Positions 1 to 11,150 of a stretch of 64,000 bases of DNA are shown here, piece after piece; the first letter of the stretch is position 1, and the number at the start of each line of letters is the position of its first letter. Source of the DNA: Toxonevra muliebris (taxonomy: Eukaryota > Arthropoda > Insecta > Diptera > Pallopteridae); NCBI GenBank assembly GCA_963691655.1, contig OY829326.1, positions 55,793,776 to 55,857,775 on the forward strand. Reading direction: 5' to 3'. The notes below the pieces were generated by a model. That model had not been told where the DNA came from. It did not search any database and saw only the letters and a list, made by a program, of their open reading frames with translations. The position numbers and the translations under genes were made by a program.

Positions 1-477
1 GCTCTGAACATATTTCGTTTCACTTTTGCTCTGAACATATTTCGTTTTGCTTTTGCTCTTAAGTAAAATTATTCCATTTTTTTCTGAACGTAGAAGTTAT
101 ACCACTTTTCCTCTCAGCCTCTCAAATGAGGACGATTCGGTTTTTTATCATTTTCGAATGATAAATGACAGGCTGAGAGGAAAAGCGGGCTAAAATTTAT
201 ATAAGAGCAAAAGTGAAATAATTTAGTGTGTCAGTGCAAGAATGGCATAAGTAATACGGATTAGAGTGAAAATGAAACGCCTTAAAAGTAAGAGCAAAAA
301 TGGTATAACAATTCTTTCAGAGCAAGAACAGCATAGTTTTTTATTCCGTTTTCGCTCTGAACATATTTCGTTTCACTTTTGCTCTGAACATATTTCGTTT
401 TGCTTTTGCTCTTAAGTAAAATTATTCCACTTTTTTCTGAACGTAGAAGTTATACCACTTTACCTCTCAGCCTCTCA
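1..477. repeat. Direct 124-bp duplication built from ~27-bp units
   Basis: Bases 1..124 and 354..477 are near-identical copies, 353 bp apart. Each begins with two or three ~27-bp units that start GCTCTGAACATATTTCG and end in a T-rich stretch. Inverted versions of the unit (AGAGCAAAAGTGAAAT, AGAGCAAAAATGG) lie between the copies. Bases 108..130 and 164..187 form an inverted repeat around CCTCTCAGCCT / AGGCTGAGAGG. The window starts inside the repeat, so its left limit is unknown. No coding potential is seen. It is probably part of a satellite-containing or fold-back transposable element. Confidence 0.7.
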
Positions 478-2721
478 TATAACAATGATTTTAACTTATT
501 TTCATTGGTCGAATCTTTCGAATTTTTTTTTTGCTTTTTGCCAAACTGTGATACTTCTTTTTTCTTTCACTGCTAGCAGTTCACAATTGAATTTGATGTA
601 GTTAAACAACTTGTTAGTATAGATAACAGCTATAATTATACGTGTTATCTCTGCGGATTTGTTGTTGTGGTTTTCCTACACAATTATTGCTGCTAGTTAT
701 ACATAAATAGAAGCAAGTGGCGAATAAAACGCAACTAATAAATGTCAATGTTACCTAAACAACGGACACACCCATTTTACATACATACATATATACTAGA
801 CCTTGAATAGGTCAAGGCTTTTGGTATTTCCGAAAAAATCCCATTTTAAAACAAAATATTAAAAACTCAAAAATCAAATAAGAAAACAAACATAGAAAAT
901 CTATTTAAATAAATATTTGTTTTTTTTTCTGCTTTTTTAAATCTCTAATTACAATTTCTATACGCATTCATGTGAATCACGAAAATTTCCCACCAACATA
1001 TGCACAATACAAAACAAAAACAAAAAAAAAAAAAAATTTAATTTTTAATTTTTGTTTTTATTATAAATAATAAAGAGAATGTTGAAAAATAAAATAAATA
1101 ATACATTTTGGTTAAACAAAAATCTATGTATACACGAAACGAAACGTGCATTCTTGTTAGCTATAATTTGGCTTTAAAGCATATATATGTATATATAATC
1201 GTTAATGCGGTATTTCTGGTATAATAAAAAATTCATCAAATAAATGAAATCATAAGAAAATATTTAAAGAAGCAAAAATAAAAAAAAAAAAACAAATAAA
1301 ATTAAATTATAATAATCATATAAAAAAAAATCTATTTAATATGCTCTGCACAAATATTCAAACATTCAAGAAAAAGTTGAGAAAAATACATAATATTCAT
1401 GATGATGTTGATGATAGAACTAAAAGACGAGAGAAAAAATCCCATAGTATAAGACCTTGAAAAAAGCCAAAAAAAAAAACTTTTCTATACACACTTCTAT
1501 TGAGATGCGTCTATATATGTGTTTGTGTGTATGTTTGTGACAAATAAACACGCTTCAAAATTTCGGTATTCTCAAACAGACACACGACACGAGAGAGGAA
1601 GTAGACACAGAAATGAAATTATACTGCAAGGCAAAACAAAATAAAAATAAGAAAAAAAAAAACTAACATAAAATAAAATAAATTTCAAAATTCAAACAAA
1701 AAGCAAAAGAAAATACTGAAAAAAAAAAAACAAAAAAAAAAGAGGCACAGCACATGCCACTGCCACCAGACCAGAAGCTGAAGCTCGCAGCTTTGGCCGC
1801 AAAAACACACAAAGAAAAACCAAAAAGAAAATTTTCTTGTTTTTATTAGAGATATTATGCTGTTGTGTATGAGAACAAGTGCGAGAGAGATGATGATGCA
1901 CAATTTTTATTTTCAAAAAAAAAAAAAATAATAATACTTAATTTAAAACTTTTTAAGACAAGTTTTTTTTTCGTATTTAATTTCTTTCAAAAATATTAAA
2001 GACAAAAAATTTAGATATAGAAAAAACGGAAATACTTATGCAGGGGAAGCACAATCAGATGAAGAATGAATGAATATAACTGTCAGTCTGTCGGTTGGTC
2101 ACTTCGAGACAGAACAGATTTTTACATTTAATTTTTTATTGTAACAAATAATTATTAAATAAATTAAAAACAATATATATTCACACATAAGATTTCAAGT
2201 TTCTAGTACGAATTGATTTATTTTATTTCAATGTAAAATTAACATACATGAACTATGCCTATCTGCCCATACAGATACAGTGGTGTACATTTAAAAAGCA
2301 CACACATAACTACTCATTTATCGTTCTAACATCTAGGTATGCATATTGATATTAAAGAACAATCGACATGAGTAGACTCTAGTAGAAATTATAAAACGAA
2401 TGTGTACTATGATTCCCTGATAACAGAGGTTCCACTTTAAATGCAAAATATTGGACTCCGAGATCAGGGAGTTGTCCCAGATTATTTATATTGCCGCTAG
2501 TGATGATGTGATGTATGGTTTTCACTTTAAATTCCTTTGACGTTAGCGACAAGAATCTTTGGGTTCAGAGAAAGGCCCAAAGGATTGACTGTTAGCTTAA
2601 GACTGTCTATAGTCGAATACTACATCTATACCCTAGACCAGTATGGCTTAACATATTGAGATCAAGTTCTAGGTCAAGTACTTTGCATTCCTTAAGGTTT
2701 TGAGAGTTACATTTGTACACG
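478..2721. other. AT-rich gene-free stretch
   Basis: I see no gene here. The stretch is dominated by A/T runs, poly(A) tracts (about 1018-1037 and 1913-1928), and short CATA or TGTA microsatellites. The only long frames are low-complexity translations of T-rich DNA. Confidence 0.6.
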
Positions 2722-2835
2722 AACGGATGGGGCCTACAATTGAAAAACTTTTCTTAGGTAGTTTTTTCTGTTGGAGGTTTGCCATTCCCAGCAAGAAATG
2801 GTACCGTGTAAACTTATTTTAATTTTCTATTTTTG
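2722..2835 (+). repeat. Diverged SINE body fragment
   Basis: The run with GAACGG, then TTGGAGGTTTGCCATT and GGTACCGTGTAAA matches the body of the diverged SINE at 24480..24705 (TTGGAGGTTTGCTATT, GGTGCCGTGTAAA). More weakly it matches the complete SINE copy at 23369..23685 (TTGGTGGTTTTGCCATT). No tRNA-like head is recognisable here. Confidence 0.5.
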
Positions 2836-3020
2836 CTTTTTCGAATGTGCTGAGTGTCGAACCTACTCATTATACATAGCAGTCCATCATATAGTAATTA
2901 CGGCACGACGACGAGGTTTCAATGTATTTACTAAATATTGTGGACTGGAAAAACTCCGTAATTCTTGGTAATTGAGACATTGTAGATAATGACTCACATA
3001 CTGGGACCTCATCCAAGACC

Positions 3021-3809
3021 TTAAAGGGGGTAATACCGTTTTTTTTCTGCTGTCATGGCGTTGAGTTTGGCACTATTACTGATCGTAGAATCATCTGGAA
3101 CAAAAAAAATCAAAAAGAGAGTGTGATGATACACGCGTGCGTGATGCACGCAGTAACGCTGTCCCATATATTGGACATCAACTGACGAAAATCAGAGTCA
3201 CTTTATCTGAGATCTGATTAATCTGACTCTCGCGAACGTCGGACAGCTACAAAGATAATGCTTCATAGTATAGTCGTCCACAAGACACAATTGGCAGGTT
3301 GGAACGGTGATGACGCCCATGTTAGTCATATGCTAGCCACATGTTTTGTGCCCTGCGATGATACCCACCAGTAATCTCAAGTCCTTTCTTCTCAGTTTCA
3401 GAAGAAATTCCGCTGTTTTTCTGTTAGGTTATCTCACGAAGCTCAGTGCTTTAATATGTAAGTGACGTTGTGCAATGAACCTCAACTAAATTTTTTTCCA
3501 CAAAAATTATTGAAATGACTCTGGATCAATGAAATCTAGCTTTTACTGAATTTCATGACAGTTATTGGGCTTCTAAAATACGAAATCGTCTGAATAGTTT
3601 ATTTTTTATCATACTCGCCAATTACACAAAAGTACAAAAAAATGTGTTTAAAGTTTAAGCACCTCCGAAAATTATCTGCTTTTAGATAGCTGTACAACCT
3701 TACCTATTACGGATTTTTCCGTAATAATTGGATAGCATATTCCTAAGATGTGAATCGTTTGGAATTAGAAAACAAAATCGTTTTTTTCTAACCGGTACTA
3801 CCTCCTTAA
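3021..3809. mobile_element. TTAA-flanked element, ~781 bp
   Basis: TTAA at 3021..3024 and 3806..3809 bracket inverted ends. The left end reads AGGGGGTAATACCG and the right end, reverse-complemented, reads GGAGGTAGTACCGG. The TTAA target and G-rich ends fit the piggyBac-like class. There is no transposase frame inside, so it would be non-autonomous. The ends resemble, but are not the same as, those of the family at 36651..37389 and 47366..47873. Confidence 0.55.
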
Positions 3810-6800
3810 ACAAGCTACAGAGCATGGCATTCTCTTCGCCCATAATCAATACATCACTTGCATCAAAGTGAATCTCAGACTTCTAGTGATTAGATATAAC
3901 TCAAAATAAGTTAAGTGTCGTTTATGCATGAAAGATGACGAGACTGCAACTCACATTTTATGTGAATTCTCCGCTTTGGCTCGGCACAAAAGAGAAATTT
4001 GGAATAACGGTTGCTATCGATCGGTTTTTACAATCAAATTGCCTTCATTAGGACAGTAGAGCGTCTTTTGTCTTAATTATGGGTTTGGCTAAAATATTTT
4101 TTCAGGTCTCAATGCCTGCTAATTGAATTTCTCCACTTAACTAACTCCAGGTGTGAGCTAAATATGAGAGATAAATTCCAAACGCCTGGCGAACTACGGT
4201 TTCAATTAGCCTTTCCAAATTATAAGCATTAAGCGGCCTTTGTCCCCTCACCTCCCCCCCCCGTCGGCCCTACACTCGTTCTAAACTGAATCCTAGTGAG
4301 GTTACATTTCAGTAAAATTTTTCTAGTTCCATATTCGATTTGAAGATTCCATTACTCTTTTCCAGCTGAACTAGAATTAATTGCACCTGGGAAATATCTA
4401 TTATTCATTAATTCTTTTTCTTAGTTTTCTATTTTGTAAGCCATCACTGTACACATACATATAGAATGTAGTGATGCCATATATAGACACTTGCAAAAAT
4501 TACCCACAAACAACTCATTGAAAACAAAGTAACAAAAATCAAATACCTATATAAATTATTGAATACTGCAAAATATATAAATTATTTAATTAAAGTTAAA
4601 AAAGAATATTTATTTTTATTGATGTGTTTTTTTATGTAAGACTCGCGTATTTTTATTGTTTATTAAAAAGAGCAACATGCAAATATAAAAATCAAAGTTA
4701 AGCAAATTAGTGAAATTGAAATATTTATAAACAAAAATATGTGAAAATTTTTTGGCATAGTTTTTTTGTTTCTCCTTGCATCAATACCAGTTGAAATTAA
4801 ATAAATATATCACCTTTTCTATACTAAAAACAACGATCAAATTAATTTTCATAACATAATCTACTGGTAGAAAATAGTCTCGCGATCTTTTTTGTTTTTG
4901 TTTTTTTTTTGCTTGCGCATTTAATATATTAAATTTTATAAATAAAACCTTGAGCTTGAGTGAGTTGAAGTTCTCTTTGATGATAATGATGACTTTAAGA
5001 AACCCACACAATATAAATTTTATTTTAAAATCAACTACATCAACTCAATCAGAATATTTCTTGTTTTTGTAAAAATTACTTGTAGTAAAGGTACTTTTTG
5101 TAAAAATTTGCACTTGATAGTTTTATTCTTAGCTTTCAAATATCACCACAAACCGAAACCACGACAAACCAAGAAAAAAAAAAGAAAAGAAACCCACTTC
5201 AAATGTCAGTCAACCATATTCAACACCTACTTACTTTACTTACATACTTGCTTGATTGCCTATTTACAACAAGAAAGTATGTGGAAGCACGCAAAAAATA
5301 AATGTAAAATAGTACAAAGAAATAAACCCAGTATGAAATAAGCAGTCAATTGATTATTTTAAATTAATTGATTAATTCTTCAGTGGTTAAAAACAATTAA
5401 TGATGTGCGAATTCATTCAATAGACTTCCAATTGCCTGTCCCTCTATCTCATGTAGGTTGTCTCTTTAATATTACAACAATCTCACTTTCTACGGCCTAT
5501 CGACGAATTTACGCGGCGTAAAAACGTTGTCACATTTAAAAAGTTCATAACCCTATGAAATAAAACAGAATTTCAGCTGTCGGCAAATTTTACGCCAACG
5601 ATTTTAGGTCGACTTGGATCTATTTCTATGCTTTCGTCGAACGACGAACTAACAGGGATGCATTTAGAAATTGAATATATATTGAGCGCAAATAAAGAAA
5701 TATTATTATTGTTATTATAATGGAATTTGGTGAAAATTTTATAGAGAAAGTATTTGCATAATTTTCTTAAGTAATACGACAATAATTATAATAATTGATT
5801 ATTAAAAAAAAACTAATTGTCATCGTACACAGCAATTCTGGTTACCCGAGCGAATTATGCAGCATTTTTACGCAGTGTAAATTCGTTGATGCTTCAGAAT
5901 TCTTTATACTAGAGAAATTTTTGATAATAGATATATTTATAGTTTACTGGTAAAATTTTTATTGATGAATTTTTTAGTTTTTCATTTCACTTTTATTTTT
6001 TGCTGGTAGTAATCCCAAGTCGTCTTCAATCAAAGACCAACATAAGTCATCTATCATTGAATAAATGATTTTCCGATTGGAAATTCCCAAAGTACCGAAA
6101 TCATGAAAAAAAAAGCAACGTTGAACTAGCAGGTTGAAATGGACGGAGCTAAAGGGTTAATACACAATTAAAGATATAAGTGCTTTATTCAATTTACCAT
6201 ATAATTTAAAAATTTTACCTTATAATGAGAAAATTATAAACAAATTTCAAATTTCAGGTTATTTTAATTAAAACTGAATTTACAAATTATTGTTGTTTAG
6301 TGATCAAACCTAAAATTTTGTAAGCAACGTATTTTTAGAACTTGTTAATCCTCTATCAAACCTCGTAATAGGTTAAAAAGATGATTTCTTTCGAAAAGAG
6401 CAAAAAATACCCTTAAGAAATGGAGCTAATGGGTTAATACATTCGAGGCAAATGTTCTATGAAAAGTTTTACTATAAATTGCTATATACACAAACAATTT
6501 CAGATGCAAACTTAACAAGTTGTCTTATGGTTTATTATACTTAATTTGTTAGAAATGATCAAACTTTAGGATGGTGTAAAATAAAAATTAGATGTAAACT
6601 TTGAAAGCGCCGTATAATTTATTTTTCTTAATTCTATCGGAATCGACTTTCAGAACTTTTTTATTGTCGAACTGTGTTTTTCTAAGCCAAATTTATTCTG
6701 TAGCATATGAAAAATCTCTGTATTGAATTTACGATCTGCTTTCTTGAAACTAGGTCATGGTAACATGGTTTCCGTACTGGGCTGCATTTATACAAATAAA

Positions 6801-7694
6801 CGTCTAATCGTAGTTATAGAAATAATCGATTGCGCTCAAGAGCTCTTTATAATTGTTCGCGATTGTAGTCATTCTTGCTATGTCCTACATACACTGTGTA
6901 AAGCTTTGAAATGATGAGCGCGCAAATCCGATTACACAGTATTAATTTTGAGCACTGATCAGGAATCTGTGATCGTCTTTTTGCAGCTCTTCCCTGATTT
7001 CAAAAAACAAAGAGATAAAGTTTAATGTACACGGGAAATAAAATCGTTATAAAATAATATTAGTTTTAAAAAAGTTATGAAAAATATGCTCCTACACCAT
7101 TGATCCCACTATTCTCCTTTCTCCCCATTTCTGGTTTTCTTTTAAACACAACTTTGATATAAATATACAGTTTTTGGATTGAATTCGATTCGACCTCTAA
7201 CAGATCTTATAAATCGAAAACCGATATTAAATTTAAAAAATTCGAAGTGCCTGAATCTAAATGGCGGGTTAAATTTCATTGAATTTACAATACTTTAACT
7301 CCACTAATTGGAATTTTTGAAATCTTATATCCGATTCGAATTCAGCGACCTTAAAACCGTAAATAAACGGAATACGAAATTTTTCTAAACTTAAATTTTT
7401 CAAAACTTTGCACAGTTGAAGAAGAGTTTATCTGCATCCTTCAGAGCAAACGGTCAAGAAAAGAAATAAATGTTCTTCGGAAAAAGTATTACTTAAAAAA
7501 AAAAAAAAAAAATGAAGGGAGAGGAGCGTGTACCCAAACAATAGAACTATCTTGAGTTTAATAGATTCAAAATTCAAAGTTTTTTTATGCCAAATCTCTA
7601 TCCAGACAAAAGTTGATAGTCTATCTTGATGAAGGCAGAAGAAAATCTGATTTCAATGGGCGATAACATCGTCTGATCAAACACCATTTTTTTA
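3810..7694. other. Gene-free stretch with one candidate inverted-repeat element
   Basis: No gene is supported here. Apart from the inverted repeat at 5498..5890, I note a direct repeat around 6135 and 6422 (GGAGCTAA, then GGGTTAATACA) and a 19-base poly(A) near 7495. Confidence 0.5.
5498..5890. repeat. ~393-bp inverted-repeat element
   Basis: The left arm, 5498..5529 (CGACGAATTTACGCGGCGTA and onward), pairs with the right arm, 5860..5890. Reverse-complemented, the right arm reads ATCAACGAATTTACACTGCG followed by TAAAAATGCTG. About 25 of 31 positions match. No clear target-site duplication is seen. A decayed miniature transposon is the likely explanation. Confidence 0.45.
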
Positions 7695-8461
7695 CCCTTT
7701 CGGTACTATAGGTCACCGGTGACCCAAAATACGTTTTTTCAGTTTAATTTATGGTATATTCGGTGAAAAGAAAAATGATTGCGTTTTAGTTATTATTAAA
7801 AAAAAAGTTTGAAATCGTGGCAGCAGAGTGACCCAAAGTAAAAAAATAAAAATATATATATTTTTTTGCCTATTTTTACCTTAATCAATCCGAATACTCA
7901 AAATTTTTAATATGTTGTTGAAAAAACTATTTACTCAAAGATGATTTCCCATAGTTTTCAATTTTTAATTACTATTTTGTAAATTTAAGTTTTGCTATGG
8001 GTCACCGGTTATTCTAAGATCTTCGATGGAAACTTTTTAAGCAACTTTTTACAATGAAATGGGGTTCACAGAATGCGAATCTGGACTCGGATTTACTCTA
8101 TCGTTTCTAGTTTCCTTACGGTCAAGAAAGGCTTCAGTCAAGAGTTATTTCTAAATAACCATAGCTCAATAATAAGGTTTAATTCTTATGTCAAATAAAT
8201 CAAGCAAAAAAATATGAGAGCAAAATAAATCAGCTGTTTCGTTATGAGTTTGATAGAAGAAAGAGATTTCCAACCCTGCATACAAAAACAAAATATACGG
8301 TCGATTTTGTTTTTGTAGCGCTGCTATAACCTTATTATTGAGCCATTTAAATAACTTTGTCTATCTTTAAAAAAAAATATCTAATAAAAATGTATTGAAA
8401 ACTTTGTAAAAAATTCACATTAAGAGCCCCAGAGTCACCGGTGACCCACGAAAGTTTAGGC
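7695..8461. mobile_element. Decayed element with CACCGGTG palindromic ends
   Basis: The left end begins CCCTTTCGGTACTATA, followed by the perfect palindrome GGTCACCGGTGACC (7711..7724). The right end, reverse-complemented, reads CCTAAACTTTCGTGGGTCAC and contains GTCACCGGTGAC (8434..8445). A third copy, GGGTCACCGGTTA, lies at about 7999. CCC-starting ends suggest a piggyBac-like element, but TTAA flanks are not preserved. No transposase frame survives. The hAT-type MITE at 8160..8347 is inserted within it. Confidence 0.45.
8152..8355. mobile_element. hAT-type MITE with 8-bp target duplication
   Basis: The 188-bp element 8160..8347 is bracketed by exact 8-bp copies of TAAATAAC (8152..8159 and 8348..8355). 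Its ends are inverted repeats that share GCTCAATAATAAGGTT. An 8-bp duplication is characteristic of hAT-class insertion. The interior is non-coding. Confidence 0.75.
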
Positions 8462-9836
8462 CTTTAGAGGCGCAAAATTTCTTTTATTATATTTCCTCTG
8501 GTTTCCTCCTCCCACCCGCCCTCTTACCACTATACCAACCACACAAAACGCAAAGATAAAACGATCGGTTTGCTCAGTTTTAACAGAGCATAATTTCATA
8601 ATCATTTCTTATATTATTATTAATTGTAACAATAAACTAAAAAAAAATAAATAGTTCGTTTGCATTCAATAAAAAAAAACACCCGCGCACCTTTTTTTTT
8701 ATTTTTAGCCAAGTCAACAAAATCAAAAAAAAATATGTTTACCAATAAAAGTTTGAAAATCATTGAAAATGTCAAAAATCATTAATATTTGAAGTTTGTT
8801 TTTTTCTCACACTAATTTTTTTTTGCTATTTCATTCATACATTCGCTTTACAGACTTATACCAATACTATTACATTGCCTGTACAACTACACATTCAAAG
8901 CCAAAGCATAGCTTTTACACACAGACACACACACACGCAACAACTTACAAATAAGAAGAATGTGTAAAACTTGTTTTTAGTACCTTTTTTGTACAAAAAG
9001 CAGCAAAAACAAGTAACTACGTCTTACTTAATAAAAAAGTAGGTTTTTTCTATATTTTATACACTTCTTTATATATGTACTATGTCATGCTTTTTAGATT
9101 GTAGTAAACACATTTTTCATTTCACCAATACCTATTAAAATTTTTATATGTCGTCGTTATACTAATTTTATTTACTTATTTTAGTTTTTCTCCATTTTTT
9201 TTCTCGTATTTATTTATTTTTCATTCAATTGAATTTGGGTCATTTTTATTGTCATTCATGAAAAATCCATAAGATTAACTTGTTGCAAATTGAGGTTATA
9301 CAAACTTAAACACATACACATACATGCATGCATACGCTTATACTTCAACTTTTGTGTTTATTTCATTTGGTTGCGTTTTCTCATCTAAACATTTTGTGCA
9401 TTTTTATGTTATTTTTATTAAAAAAAAAAACCAAATCTAAATTAAACTTTTAATCGGCTTTAAAAATTTTCTCAATTGGAAATTTCATTATTTTTATTTT
9501 TATGATTGGAATCTATTTTGAATAATGAAAATAAATAATATATTCTTGATTGCAATCAAAAATATAAGTATTTGGGAAATCCACTACCCACTTTAGGTTA
9601 CATATCGGGAGCCTACCACTACCATGTGATTTACTTTTAATACAATTTTTTGCTAAATAGATACGTACAAAAAAAACTAGAATTAATGTTTGTGCAATTC
9701 ATCAAAATCTACAGTCGGATTGATATCCTATCGGGGTTTTGCAATAATAATTTGAAATCATTTCTGGAACTACAGAAGTCTTTTAAGTTCCGCTTAATTT
9801 AAATATAATATAAGAAATAATTTTGAGATAAAAATG
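8462..9836. other. AT-rich gene-free stretch
   Basis: No gene is seen. The stretch contains poly(A) and poly(T) runs, a short CA microsatellite near 8920, and A/T-rich unique sequence. Confidence 0.5.
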
Positions 9837-9838
9837 CA

Positions 9839-9920
9839 TATCGTCGCCTGAGAATTGGTTTGGCGTATAGGTATACGAATTTGTACACACACACACCAAA
9901 TTAATTCTCAGGCGACGATA
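9839..9920. mobile_element. 78-bp Tc1/mariner-like mini-palindrome
   Basis: Perfect inverted arms, TCGTCGCCTGAGAATT (9841..9856) and its complement (9903..9918), are each flanked by TA (9839..9840 and 9919..9920). TA duplication with short perfect inverted ends fits a Tc1/mariner-mobilised MITE. The spacer includes a CA microsatellite. The mariner relic about 220 bp downstream is not obviously its source, because its ends cannot be recognised. Confidence 0.6.
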
Positions 9921-10135
9921 TGGAAATAAAATGCTTTAAGGAGACATTCCAATTTAAAATTCGAAAAATATTGAAGTCATCTAAAGCATTGTCACGAAAT
10001 AATTTTACAAAAGCAAAGTGCTGCATTTCAGCTAACGGTAAATTTACAGTTAAGTAAAGCTTACAATCAAAAGTTTAAAGTGTGTAGATTTAGTCACTAG
10101 TAAAAATTTGTTTCTTGACTAGTGCGGGTAACAGT

Positions 10136-11150
10136 ATGACGTCGAAAAAAGAAAAAACTCAAGAATCAATAATAAACATTTATTCGGAAAACAACGCACT
10201 TTCATATTCTGAAATTGCAAGACGCGCTCATGTCTCAAGAGCGACTGCTAGAAACGTGGTTTTAAAATTTTTAAAAGATAAGACTATCAAACAAAAGAAA
10301 GGTGGTGGTGGAAAAACTCGATTTCAAGATCCAAATTTAGTGAAGAAAGTTGTGAAGTGGTGGAAACCACCAAACCAATCAGAAAAGGGTATTGCAAAAA
10401 AATGTAACATATCGAAATCTTTCGCACATAAAATTAAAATCCGACAAAATCAAAATCATTCGTATAAAGTACAAAAAGTGCCGAATCGCAATGATTTAAG
10501 TAACGGAAAAACAAAATCAAGAGCACGTAAATTGCATGACAAACTCTTAAGGGGCTATAGAAGTAGCGTCATTATTGATGACGAAACTTATGTAAAAGCA
10601 GATTTTTCACAATTACCCGGAAAAAAATATTATGTTTATACACCAAAAGATGCGTAAAGAAAATTTTTAAGCATCAAAAAACTGAAACATTACCCAAAAA
10701 TTTTTTGGTGTGGCAAGCTATATGTTCCTGTGGCCTTGAGACAAAACCGTTTATAACATCTGGTACCATAAATTCCAGAATTTATATTGATATGTGCCTC
10801 AATCGGGTCTTGCTGCCTTTTTATAAAAAGCATTACAGTTTCAGCTATATTTTGGCCTGATTTGGCGACTTGCCATTATTCTAAAGAAACGTTGGCATGG
10901 TATAAAGACAACAACATCAACTTCGTACCAAAGCAGTTCAATCCGCCCAACTGCCTCGAACTATAATAAAACAAAATTTGCGAAAATATAACAAACCTTT
11001 TCTGACGTTGAAAATCAGGAAAACTCGCATTGCTCAAGCCAACAGAAGTAGCGAAGATCATTCTTGTCAAAATACACTTTTAACAGAATGGAATGTTACT
11101 TTACAAAAAATTCAAACAAATTGTGCTTTAATGTCAAAAAGACGTGACAT
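10136..11150 (+). pseudogene. Broken ITmD37E-like mariner transposase
   Basis: An open frame from the ATG at 10136 to 10657 (173 residues) encodes the N-terminal half of a Tc1/mariner-superfamily transposase. It has a first helix-turn-helix (SYSEIARRAHVSRATARNVV), a GGGGKTR linker, a second helix-turn-helix, and the first catalytic block DDETYVKADF. A frameshift or stop at about 10655 follows. In other frames downstream I can read LVWQAICSCGLE, the second-aspartate block FWPDLATCHYSKE, and NFVPKQFNPPNC. The final acidic block after NPPNC is destroyed by stops. This block order and wording fit the ITmD37E (DD37E) group first known from mosquitoes. The copy is non-functional. Its terminal repeats are not recognised, so the limits are approximate. 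Confidence 0.75.
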
